Source of the DNA: Staphylotrichum longicolle
Lineage: Eukaryota; Ascomycota; Sordariomycetes; Sordariales; Chaetomiaceae
Reading direction: 5' to 3'
DNA: 64,000 nt
Assembly: GCA_019096155.1 (NCBI GenBank)
Contig: JAHCVI010000001.1
Span: forward strand, 372,001-436,000
Shown here: positions 44,734 to 55,092 of the stretch, in pieces
Layout of the letters: every line of letters starts with the position of its first letter
How positions within the stretch are numbered: the first letter of the stretch is position 1
The notes under the pieces: model-generated
Seen by the model: the letters and a program-made list of their open reading frames with translations, nothing else
Databases searched by the model: none
Told to the model about the DNA's origin: nothing
Made by a program: the position numbers and the translations under genes

Positions 44734-45017
44734 GCGGATGCGGATGCGGATGCGGATGCGGGATGCGAATGCGGAACGCGCGAGGTGTACTTGACGAATG
44801 AACTGAACGGAACGGAACGGAACGGAACGCGATGATCCTCAAGACGAAAACCAGATGGTCCTTGGGCCTGCTTCAGATGATGGGAATGGGACGCCGATGC
44901 GCACGGGTGTGTGTTACTTGGGACGGAAAACGAGATGTCCTTCCTTGGGCTTTTGTTCTTGAAACAGACGTCGGGGTGGTGAACTTGAGCGGATGGATGG
45001 ATGGATGGGTGGATAAA
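44734..45017 (+). repeat. Cluster of three microsatellites
   Basis: (GCGGAT)5 at about 44734-44762, (GGAAC)5 at about 44805-44829, and (GGAT)n at about 44991-45017. Confidence 0.88.
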
Positions 45018-46231
45018 TGGGTGGAGCAAGATCTGGAACCCGGAAGAAAGCATTAGGTGCTGTTCGAGGGAAGAACGGGGGTCGAGGTGAAAAGGTATGA
45101 GGGGGCGCGTACCTTGACCGTGTTGGTGATGCGGATTGGATATCGGGTGCTTGAATGCAGGGAGGTCGACCGTGGGTGGGATGCCTGGGGATAGGCGACG
45201 ACTTCTTGGAACGAACTTGAACGTACGAAGGGGGGATGCACGTGGAATGGACGCGACGTGTTGTGGATGGGTGATGAGTCGACGGACTGGGCCTTATATG
45301 CGACAGCGTGGATGAGACCTTGACGAATGCACGACGACGAGGGAGATGCGGCAGTCGACCTTGGTACGGCGGCGGATGGATCCTCAACACTCTAGAGCAG
45401 GCCTGCACGACTTACCGTCCCGAGACTTGAGAAGAGTCCCCGGGAGTCACTGCGTCCCTGCGAATCAGCCGGGGTTAGCGACCACGCCGAAACTTACCGG
45501 AGGACATGATGTCGCTCGCGGTCCGGACGGATCGATGGCTTCGCTTACGCCCTGCGTGGACAAGTCAGTTGGAGTCTGCGGTGGCGGATGCCGACGGCGG
45601 GGAGGTGCTGTCACGGCCGCGGGCCGGCCGGAGGCTGGTTATGTGGGTGCCATTGTCGTCCTGTGTTGTTCTGGTGGGAAGTCGTCAATGAGTGTTCGGG
45701 AGGGTGGCGAGACAATGAATACGAGAGGAGGGAGGTGAAGCGAACAGTTGACGGTGTGGTGTCAAAGATGGAAAGAGACTTGCAGAGCAGCAAACAAAAC
45801 TTGAGGTCTCGGGTAGTCAGCTGGCCAATTTGTACTCGACGGGAGAGGCTTGGTGGTGGTGGCGAGTGAGGAGTTAACCCCTCATGAGTCTCGTCACCAT
45901 CGGGTCACGCGCCGCCCAGGTGGCACCACCCACAACGAATCAACTGCGATGTTCATGAATCATGATGCCAGAACGGGCAGTGGCAGCTCTAGCTTGGGGA
46001 AACGTGTCTGCGAGCTGGTTGGCACTGTTCTCAGTGAAGTCCTTCTGCTTTCAGAGACCGTACATTTGAGACGGATCGCACATGATTTGATGAGAGACGG
46101 ATCCGAGGCCAGAGATGCGCATTGCAGACAATCCATTGGCTGGACAGTTCACGAAGCTTCCTCGCGATCTGAAGAGGCTGTCTCAAGCAATGTTTCCCGA
46201 TGTTCCATCTCAAAGATCAGGTAGCTTCCCC

Positions 46232-47919
46232 TCAGACCGGTTGCATCTGGAAGCTCTTCACTTTCACCTCCCCGCCGAGCTCCTTGGTGGCAAAGTTGAA
46301 CACGCCGAATCTGTATCCCGAAAAGTACCGCCACGAGTTGGTCATGGCAAAAGGTTGTCCGAGCCTGACGAACGTCTTGCCTCCATCGATGCTGTACGAG
46401 AATGTCGTGGTCCTTTCCGTGCTGGTCCCAAAGGCAGGCGTGATATCCGCTTCGACCCTCAGCCATACATCTTGCGCGTTGCTCACCGACGGGCCCGTTG
46501 CGGCGACTGTTCCCGTGGACGCAGTTGTCCACGTCCCTTCGGTTAAACTTAATCCGTTGACGAAAACAATCTTCGCCTCTGCCCCTTGTTTCCAGACCCC
46601 AATGTATGCCGCCCGGTCCCGGAACAGCACCGCGCCAGCCCTATCCCCATCCTTCATCTTGCTCACGTCCAACCTAAACGTGCCCCTCGACTTGGGCCCG
46701 GCAGTCCTCCTCGTGAGCGTGTTCCTCGCCGCAAACAAATCCCCCGTGACGCTCGCCGTCTTCAACACCAAGCCCCCTTCCTGCCCGCCCAGCAGCGCCC
46801 ACTTTCCCCCCTCCGGATTATGATTCCACTCCCAATGGTGACTCAACCCGTTCCCCCTAAACTCATCCAAGTCCCAACCCCCCACCGCATCCACTACTTT
46901 ACCCCCGGTCTGCACCGGCACCTCATACCCCGCCCCCCACCGCCCCTGCGCGTCCGTCACCACCTCCGGCCACCCGTCCGCCGTCCACCTCAGCGGCGCG
47001 ACCACGGGGATCCTGCCGCCCGGGTAAGCGTCCATGAACGCAACATAATACCACTTGCCCTCCGCGTGTCGACCATCCCGCCCTGGTGCGCGAACCCGGC
47101 GCTGGCGAGCGGCCCGCCGACCCGCGACACCAGCACGCGCGAGGCGTACGGCCCCCACACGCTACCCGACGTGGACTTGAGGACGTACTCGGCGTCGGCG
47201 GGCCGCGTGACGAGGATGTAGTACGTGCCGCGGGCCTTGTACAGGCGCGCCCCCTCGAGGGTGGTGCCCGAGGGGGGCGTGTAGACGGCCTGCTTGCGCA
47301 CCTCGCGCAGGCCGTCCGGGGAGAGCTGCGCGATGGAGATGGTGGGGTTGCCGTGGGCGATGTACATGGTGTCGTCGGCGTCGTCGTCGTCGATGAGCAG
47401 GCCCGCGTCGTAGTAGCAGGCGGGGATGGGCGGGTGGGACTCCCAGGACCAGGTGGACGACGGCACGTCGCCGGCGTGGCGCGCGGCCGAGGTGTTGGAG
47501 GTGCTGGTCCAGATGTAGGTCTGGCCGGAGGCGATGCAGCCGTACCAGTAGAACTTGTCGTTGGAGGCGCGGTAGCGGAGCGTCGAGGCCCAGATGCCCT
47601 TGACGTAGCCGCCCGGCGTGCCCTTGGGGAGGTCGTACTGCGAGCCGAAATCGAGGGTGGGGACGGAGTGGGTGACGGGCGTCCAGTTCACGAGGTCGTA
47701 GGACTTGAGGACGGGTGCGCCGGGGGAGTAGGCGAATGTGGAGGATGAGTAGTAGAAGGTGGAGCCGACCCGGAACACGTCCAGGTCGGGGTAGTCCTCC
47801 CAGAGCACCGGGTTGGTGAAGGTCGTGGCTCGAGGTCCGAGAGCATCGCCTAGGGAAGGGAAGGCTTCGGCGGTCATGTAAAGGACCAAGACAGGGAGAA
47901 GCCGGCTGAGCGTTCTCAT
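46232..47919 (-). CDS. Secreted GH43 glycosidase (beta-xylosidase/arabinofuranosidase-like)
   Basis: Starts at ATG 47919 with a signal peptide (MRTLSRLLPVLVLYMTAEA). The five-bladed GH43 domain has the catalytic base Asp in VLWEDYPDLDVFRVG, the pKa-tuning Asp in YYDAGLLIDDD and the acid Glu in TTLEGARLYKARG. After it comes a C-terminal concanavalin-like GH43 beta-sandwich (GLSHHWEWNHNPEGGKWALL, then RTTTFSYSIDGGKTF). No introns. At about 47066, between GGMVDT and EGKWYYVAFMDA, one nucleotide is missing, so the two halves lie in different frames. It would trim xylan side chains or xylo-oligosaccharides outside the cell. The frameshift could be a sequencing error or a recent inactivation. Confidence 0.85.
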
Positions 47920-48966
47920 TTTGAAGGTCACAGAGTTGAACGGCTGTGCATCGACGATGCAGTGGTTTCCGTGTTTTCTCGACACCGTCCTGCATATAAC
48001 AAGGGGCGTGAGTCTTCAACCCCCACCGGCAAAACACACCCCAGTCTCCCTGGATGAAGGTCAACTTCTGCGATCTGATTGGCGCAAGATTTCCATGTGA
48101 ACCGAGCAAGTAAATGTTGATCGGGGGAGTTATGTAGTACTTGGCGATCAAGTAGAGAAGCGCGCCAATCGTTGATGCTCGGATGAATCAGTCGACAGGT
48201 TCAAGACCTGGACTTCGGAGAGAAGTTGCAGGAGCGTCTGTGTTGCCCACGGAACTAGAAATAAGGGTTTCGAACTACGAGACTGTTAATTTGCGCGCGT
48301 GGAGAAATACCCGCAACTGGTTCTTTATACAAATAGTCATTCATCTTGACCGATGAACGCAGCCCTACGTTGTAGAGTGATAGTCATATCCAGTGTGCCC
48401 CGGACGCCCAACACTTGTGGCTACATCATTGCATACACATAACATGGACACTTGGCATACTTTTGTACACTCGAATCATATCGTCGTTCAAAATCTGGCC
48501 GGAACAGTCAATTCGAGCTTGAGCCAGGACACAGTGGTAATTGCTTCGTCTTTGATCCTCAGGGTAAACTCGGCTACGCAAAAGCTCAAGGTGATGGTGC
48601 ATTTGATCAAAGCATTCAACTTGAGCTCTTACACTGCATCCATAATTAGGTACGTGACCTACCGTCATTAGACAGTTATCCGGTACACTCAAGACATGCA
48701 CCCTGACGTCTGTGACGATCGGTGTTAACTGCGATACGCCAAAGACTTTGGATTTCTGTGGATTTCAGGGGGCGAATGCCCTCATCGGCACGTCACCAGG
48801 TTGGTCCGTTCCTGGGGGCAAACTTTTGGCTCATGTGAGCTTGGTCCCGTTCATGGCTTCCAGAAGGAATCATTGCGACACGCAACTTCGGTCGTCCATT
48901 CACGCTCTATACAGAAACCTCGGGGTTTCACCGTCGCTCATATCGCCACCATACTGAGGAGACCCA
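47920..48966 (+). other. Intergenic (divergent promoters)
   Basis: 1 kb between divergent genes; no gene recognised. Confidence 0.6.
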
Positions 48967-49744
48967 ATGCTCTCGACTCGCATCTTCACCAAACGGGCAG
49001 GGCCCTTCTTTATCCGGCGAATCACCCGCCAGCTTCAAACCGGCACAGCAACAAAGCCCCCAACCCTTGGAGTGGCTTCGACCGTGAGCATCACGGCGGC
49101 CATCAAAAACGACCACCGCGACATCGAAGCAGCCTACAACGAAGTTGTCAGCTCGAAGGACCCAGATCACCAGCAGCGCTATGGCAATCTGTTCACGTGG
49201 GAGCTTGCAAAGCACTCGGTTGGCGAAGAGCTCGTCCTGTACCCTGCATTTGAGAAGCACCTAGGATCGGCAGGCAAGCAGATCGCCGACACCGACCGCA
49301 AGGACCATCACGAGGCAAGCAACAGGAAACTGTTTCCCACTCCTTCGGACAACCCCTGACAGTCAGCAGATCAAAGAACTCCTCAAAGAATTCCAAAACA
49401 TGACCGCCCGCGACGCCAACTACGTCCCCAAGCTGACCAGCCTCTGGTGCAAGCTCGAAGACCACATCAAGGACGAGGAGGCGCACGACCTCCCCGCGCT
49501 CGAGGACAAGCTCTCGCCGGACGCGTCGCAGTCCATGGCCAGGTCGTTCGGCCGCACCAAGCACTTTGTCCCGTCCCGCAGCCACCCCAGCGCGGGCGAG
49601 CGCCCGCCGTTTGAGACGGTCATGGGCTTGCTGGCGGCGCCCATCGATATGCTCGCGGACATGTTTCGGAAGTTTCCGGACCAGCCTGCGTCGGGGCAGG
49701 AGGAGGCGAGGGTGGAGGGGCCGATTACGACGGTGCGTGACTGA
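48967..49744 (+). CDS. Hemerythrin HHE-domain protein, probably mitochondrial
   Basis: Two exons, 48967-49314 and 49370-49744, separated by a 55-nt GC-AG intron (49315-49369); phase 0, 240 residues. The N-terminus (RIFTKRAGPFFIRRITRQLQ) is basic and lacks acids, like a mitochondrial presequence. The HHE cation-binding four-helix domain follows with iron ligands in KNDHRDIE, AKHSVGEELVLYPAFEKHL, and the pair DRKDHHE|IKELL that is only formed by the splice, then EDHIKDEEAHDLPALE. Such proteins bind a di-iron centre; fungal roles in oxygen, NO or iron handling are not settled. Without the GC-AG intron the frame stops early. Confidence 0.85.
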
Positions 49745-50403
49745 CCAGGGTGTGTAGATCCATAGGGGATGGTGCCAGCGAGAGATGGGTGTGCTGTGCG
49801 GTATTCAAGGGTTAGCAAGTGGGATCTGGCGCTGGCGATGCCGGCTGAACAGTATTTGGTATGAAATATAACGAGACAACAGCGGTTCACGATACGCTGG
49901 CCGCGCCACCATTGATTTACAGTTGAAGTTGGCTTGGTTTATCTGGTTTCGTGGTTGTCTTTAAAGTTACATCGTAAATTGAATTTGACCAGGAGCCGGG
50001 AGAGAGGAAGTGGATAAGCACGAAAGAACAGGATGTAGCGATGAATATTGCACAGCTCTTTGGCGGACGCTGGAACCTACCCGTGGCAGTCAACGTCATG
50101 GCACTGCGTCCTCGCCGAAGCCGAGCTTGTGCATTCTCGAGGCGTTTAGAGCCTTCTCAGGTTCGCTTTCCTTACCTACCTTGCCTGAAATTTGTCGCAT
50201 ACTGGAGACGGCATTACTAGACGCCCAATCTCCAGCAATTCCAAAGCTCAACAACGCAATATCCTACTCCAGACCAGCCCGAAAACATGAACCTCCAACA
50301 CGCATTGCAACAATTGGGCATCGACGAAGAGGATATGGCGGCCGCCCTGTCAGGGTTCGCTATACAAGCGTACCGGTCGTACGAACGTACAAACAGCAGG
50401 GCA
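49745..50403 (+). other. Intergenic
   Basis: No gene recognised. Confidence 0.5.
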
Positions 50404-50650
50404 CGACATCGACCTGGCCGTTGCCAGTGCGCAGGCAGCCGTACATATGACAGATGAAGGCGATCCGGACAGAGCCGGTTGGGTCGATAACTTGAGGCTT
50501 ATGCTCGAGAGTCGATATGAACGTACTGGAGCCGTGACTGACCTGGAGGAGGCAGTTGGCATGGCTCGATCCCGACCGCGCAGCCAGCCTGAGTAATCTC
50601 GGAAACCAGCTTGAGCGTCGGTATGAACGCACTGCAGCCACGGCCGACCC
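50404..50650 (+). pseudogene. Relic of a TPR protein of the fungal CHAT/NLR-associated type
   Basis: Two frames give repeats of the 42-residue fungal tetratricopeptide pattern: DIDLAVASAQAAV, DPDRAGWVDNLRLMLESRYE and RTGAVTDLEEAVGMAR, then after a small deletion and frame change DPDRAASLSNLGNQLERRYE and RTAATADP. No start codon, no upstream domain and no further repeats are present. These repeats normally form long arrays next to CHAT or NB-ARC domains, so this is a fragment of a much larger gene. Confidence 0.7.
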
Positions 50651-51715
50651 TTGTACTCCAAGCCGGTGGTTGTGATAGCTTGGTTACTGCTGTCAGATTA
50701 CCGTATCTTGCCAGTGACGACTGAAAACATATAAAACATTTACCCTCAAAGATACCACGCCCCATGATCTACCAGGCCGCCGGCGTCTCTCCCATCCCTT
50801 ACCTCCCCCCAAAAGGCCTCGGTGAAAGCTTACCCGGCCGCGGTGCTGACCTGCCACATCGTTCCCGCGATACTGGCAACACCGGCGCACTGCAGCACCG
50901 TCACCAGGGCCAAGCGGCTCTTCACCCTAGGCGATTGTCTGGCTCGCTGTCCCGTAGCTTACTAGCGTCACATGTCTCTCGCAACTTCCCCTTTGACGCC
51001 GAATACGTCGGCAACAGTGAAGAGGCGCTCCCCGGCACGGCTTCCGAGGCCTCCTTATCCGAGATGCCTGGGTGTCTGTCCCGCCGGGGCACGTTCTCCG
51101 AGACTTCCTCGTCCGAGGTGCCTAGCTGGCCGTCGCGCGGCCCGTTTTGCGAGGCCGTTTTCGAGGTGTCTCGTTGCGTTCCCAATCGGATGCCTTGATC
51201 CACGATGTCCAGTCCGGCATAGTCGCAGTACCCGTAAAAGACGACAGCGTCGGCAGTAGATACGAGTAGCGCCAAACTCCGGCCGCGGATCGAGGGACCG
51301 CACTAGGTAGCCGGGCAGCCCATAGCTTCTGTCAGGGCAGTACAGGTGGGGTAGATTTTTGATCGATCCAGCGTCTAGTCTATATCTAAATCATCTTCGG
51401 GGGGGTCCGCGTAGATAGCGAGGACAGCGTCTAGCTCCCTGGCCTATCTGTACGGGGCATTTACTAGCATCGGGAAGTTGGGCTTCTATTATAGAGTTAT
51501 AGAAGAGGTAGAGAGGGAGAGCTAGAATCTCCAGTATCGAAAGGGTCGTTGCCACGACTTACCTACCAATCAGTGTGTGAAGTCAAAGCCTGGGTAACCA
51601 ACTAGCGAACTCCAAGACCACTCACAAATATCCTCGATATCGGCCCTTGAATTTGTGTTTGAGATTTGAACTGGCAAAAAGCAAGGCATTGGATAATCTC
51701 TCCCCGATAGAGCAA
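50651..51715 (+). other. Intergenic with a TA-rich segment
   Basis: 51340-51560 is conspicuously rich in TA dinucleotides and TAG triplets compared with its surroundings, as left by RIP-type C-to-T mutation, but no transposon protein is recognisable. 50922-51275 minus has an open frame without ATG and without known motifs. Confidence 0.4.
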
Positions 51716-52197
51716 CTAATACACCAAAATCTCCTCATCTTTTCCTCCCCCATCCCTCCATTTTTTGAGCACCTTCTTCATTTCCGCCGCGACATTCTGA
51801 GCATAGTCAGGCCCAGCGGCCCCAGCAGGCAAATCCGCTGGGTTCCCCCTCACCCAAGCAACAGGTTCATTAGCAACACCCGCGAATTTCTTCTTAAGCT
51901 CTTCAACCTGCTAAGGCTCATAGCCGCGACCGAAGATTACCGCGCGAGGATGCCGGCTGTAATCGTAGGTTCCAATCTCATTGGGGCTCCGAGACTGAGG
52001 ATCGCGACCTGCAAGCAGATGCGGGAGCTCAGCCTCGGCAGCCTCATATGACAGGATGAAATGGATGACTGAGGAGCATTAGCACCATACTTTGTTTATT
52101 TCAGGAATGTATATCAAGAACCTTCATATTCAGGCAGCAGGTGCTGGGAGATTGATTTCCCCATCGCGGGTATTCTGCCGCAGGCAACTACTGGCAT
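51716..52197 (-). pseudogene. Conserved small fungal protein interrupted by a TAG
   Basis: Two exons, 52122-52197 and 51716-52068, intron 52069-52121, would give 142 residues. It starts MPVVACGRIPAMGKSISQHL, passes LPEYE|VIHFILSYEAAEAEL and PRAVIFGRGYEP, and ends LKKWRDGGGKDEEILVY. The layout matches an uncharacterised fungal family of about 140 residues with an alpha/beta fold. Codon 78 is TAG (51911-51913), between FGRGYEP and QVEELKKKFAG; everything downstream remains in frame and protein-like. A C-to-T change of CAG would explain it. No other damage is seen, so inactivation is recent or the stop is bypassed. Confidence 0.7.
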
Positions 52198-52559
52198 CGG
52201 CCGAGTGAGTGAAGCCATGTTGCGAGAGCTGTACGCTGTGCGCTGCACGCTGTACGTATTTCGGAGAATTGGACATGGAGGGTTATCGAGTAAGCTGAGG
52301 TCGATGATTTTTTTCTCGTCGTGGCGCGCTCAGTCTTGGTGATGAGTGGATGACGTTCAGACGGAACATGAGAGCCCGTTTTCTCGACTCCAAGCCAGTT
52401 TCAAAGCCATAATTAAACTTTGGGCACAGTTCAGGCCACTCGTGGCGACCCACCGATTTTTCGATTATTCAACAGACGCCCTGACCCCGATGAGTAAAGC
52501 GACGCCGCCATCTATACGAGAAATCCTGAGCCCGGTAGCTCCAGGATGGTCCCGGCTTC
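52198..52559 (+). other. Intergenic
   Basis: Nothing recognised. Confidence 0.5.
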
Positions 52560-52569
52560 GTGGTGCCCG

Positions 52570-52802
52570 AGTCCCAGCCGAATACCATCGCTCACAATAC
52601 ACTCGGAGGTGAGGCACCGCCAGATGACCCGGCTCATCCATGCCGGTCTAAACAAGACACTGGAGAGAAGCCTATGGTAAAAGAGGGCCTTGGCGTGGTC
52701 GTGGATGTCGTTGTGTCTGCAAGGGACATGATAAGTTCGGCAGTTCAGGCCGTACCCCAAGGCGCGTTTGCCTGGACTGGCATTTGTCTGGTGACGAGTT
52801 AA
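52570..52802 (+). pseudogene. Fragment of a NACHT-NTPase N-terminal domain (NLR relic)
   Basis: The frame has no ATG start and ends at tandem stops just after 52800. Its last third, VVVDVVVSARDMISSAVQAV followed by PQGAFAWTGICL, matches the conserved helix of the NACHT_N domain that opens many fungal NLRs (AK-VIS-A---VP-AALAWAGVC pattern). Neither a NACHT nor a repeat domain follows. I read it as a stranded exon fragment. Confidence 0.5.
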
Positions 52803-53331
52803 TAATCACGAAACATCACCCCCGTGGAAACCGTTGTGAGAGCGTACGATACATGGCTCACTCAGTAGGAGCTGCAGGGTCAGTTCATTGAGTGCTCGGC
52901 GACAAGCTGTTCTCCATGCCCGCGCCACATATGGGTTACCAAAGAGGGCTTGTACGGCGTGGGAGCCCGTGTTCAAGGCCAAGCATTATGAGAAATCGGG
53001 ATTACCTAGTGCCAGCGCATAAGAGATCAAAGATATGCTACATGTATGATCGTTATTAACGTAAGTGCAGAGCGAGTAGGCAAACAGAGCGAGCGGGCCG
53101 CTCCTAGAAAACCCTCCTTGAAAGGAGGGACAGAAAACTTACTCTGAGACATATTGACCTGTGTCAGCCTGACCTATAATCCCTGCGGCGCCCCGGACAT
53201 AGAGTAGCACCCTTGGAGGTTGGGCTGAACTGCCACCCAACCCGGAGATGATCACGTTGAAAGAGAGGAGAGTACTCTTGAAGCAAGGCTGCTCCAACTC
53301 AAAAGAAACGTCTAACCCTAAGCGTTTTGCG
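52803..53331 (+). other. Intergenic
   Basis: Nothing recognised. Confidence 0.5.
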
Positions 53332-54543
53332 TCATGACCCCAGTTTGTATCGAGCTCGATCGGCGAACAACTTTGTAATCCTCCAGGTGGCCTCCTGTAT
53401 GGAATTCTTGATGGAGTCTGGTCTCGTGATGCTGGACCCGAACTCATTGCTGATCTCGTTCCACAACGTGCGCATCTGCCTTGGCGACAGCAAGCCGTCG
53501 CCACGCTCAGGTTCCCAGCTGATACCCAGCGATACCTCCATCTGCTGCAGCAGGTCGTGGATGGTCGCGAGGAACACCATGCCCTGCTTGCAGCGTTCGT
53601 CTACGTTGTACGCCCCATGCGTGAGGCCCGGCAGAGGCGGTGACGCCATGGGATCGAATTCGACTCGCTTCAGCCGCGCGAGAAGGTATCTGAGATTCAG
53701 CTCATACAGGTCGAGGAGCTGGGTGAAGATGCTCGTGATCGCGAGGGCCACCGGGGCTGTCAGCGGTTCATGCGGAGCTCCGAGCGACAGGGATAAGCCA
53801 TTGTGGGGGAGAGAGTTCGACGCGAACGACTTCTGATGCGAGACGGTTGAGTGGAGGTTCGTCAGGACGGAGAGGTATTCTCGGGAGACCTTGAGCGTGA
53901 ACTCGACCAGTGTAAGATTGTTGATGAAGAGCGGGCCCCACCGAGAGATGATGAGGTCGAGGTCCAAGACGTGCTCGTGGGCTTGGGCGGCCTGCATACG
54001 GTTATACAGGTCGATGTTGATAAATGACAGCGTGGCCAAAGAGCCAGATGTTGTTTCGACGCTCGGTTGGGGCCAGAGGGCGGCGGCAGATGTGCGCGAC
54101 AGGGCCAGAGGATGTTCGATGTCCGGTTTGGGTAGTGGTGTGTCTGGCGTCGGCAGCACGAACGCCATCGAGGGGATGGGCAGAGAAGCCCCTGAAGCCG
54201 ACTCTGGATATATTGCCGCATCGTCCAAGGACGAGAGCCCGATATCAAGAAATGCCAGAGTCTCAGGGCTCGGTGATGTCGATATTGAGAAGCTCGGCGG
54301 GCCTTCAGTGGCTGCGGCGAGGGCCCGCCGCGGTCTTCAGATTCGTCTCTGTTTGCCGACGTTGCAGTCGATGTTGTGCATCAGGCACCGTCCGCATTTG
54401 GGATCACCTGCTTTTATGCGTTGGCACTTTGCCTTGTGTTTCCGGCAGGCCTCACACGAAAGGCGCCGCTGTGCCGGATGGATCGAAGAGTTGCAGCCAC
54501 GCTCATCGTGGAAGACGTTGGGGTCGCTATTTGGGGCCATCAT
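53332..54543 (-). pseudogene. Zn2Cys6 transcription factor with in-frame TGA after the zinc cluster
   Basis: A single frame from ATG 54543 to 53332 would encode about 403 residues. The N-terminus holds a complete binuclear zinc cluster, CEACRKHKAKC then CGRCLMHNIDC, followed by basic GKQRRI. Then TGA (54335-54337) interrupts, and RPRRALAAATEGPPS and a long acidic/hydrophobic region (LFINNLTLVEFTLKVSREYL; YELNLRYLLARLKRVEFDP) continue in the same frame. The layout resembles AflR-type regulators of secondary metabolism, in which RIGRPRR commonly follows the cluster, so TGA probably replaced a GGA. No phase-correct intron that keeps the cluster removes the stop. Next to a methyltransferase. Confidence 0.75.
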
Positions 54544-55092
54544 GCTTCATTCTTCGACAAGCCGAATGAACGTATGGGCGGGACGAGAAATTGCGAACAA
54601 GGGGGTCGGGTTCGGTGGGGTGCTTTGGACCCTTTTGTGAAGGAGAACCCCTATTTGTACACCACTACATTTCTATTCGTACACCAGTCCCCACATGGAA
54701 AATCAAGTCTCGGCGTGATACGTGAGGACCCTCGCTGAGCCTCGTCAAGGCCCGAGCGTTTCTTTGCTTGCAACGACATTTGACTGATTTGAGCAGGTCT
54801 GTCGTAGCCTCGTAGGCAAAGGTGCAGCCAGTAAGAGCAAGTATGTGTAATTAGAAGGCTTGGGTGACGGCGACGGATTAGCATTAGTCGAGGAGTTCTG
54901 GGTGTGTGCGAACGGCCGTGAACTTGGATTCATCAGGGCAGAAATCTTTTGAAGCCTCATTGGGTTTCTGAGCACACATCATGATACATAGACACCGGCC
55001 AAGCTTCTCCTTATAATACGTCATACAAACCATCAAATCGAGTTTTAGCAATCTCAAGGAGAATCTCCCTGATCAGGAAGAAAGTCATATAC
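54544..55092 (+). other. Intergenic
   Basis: Nothing recognised. Confidence 0.55.

Larger units (their letters stand above)
43950..46231 (+). other. Gene-poor, repeat-rich intergenic region
   Basis: Holds a tandem duplication (43981-44166) and several microsatellites (44734-45017). On the minus strand there are a TATA-like ATATAA at 45294-45299 and two GTAAGT donors at 45410-45415 and 45492-45497, hinting at a spliced transcript, but no protein family emerges. Confidence 0.4.
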
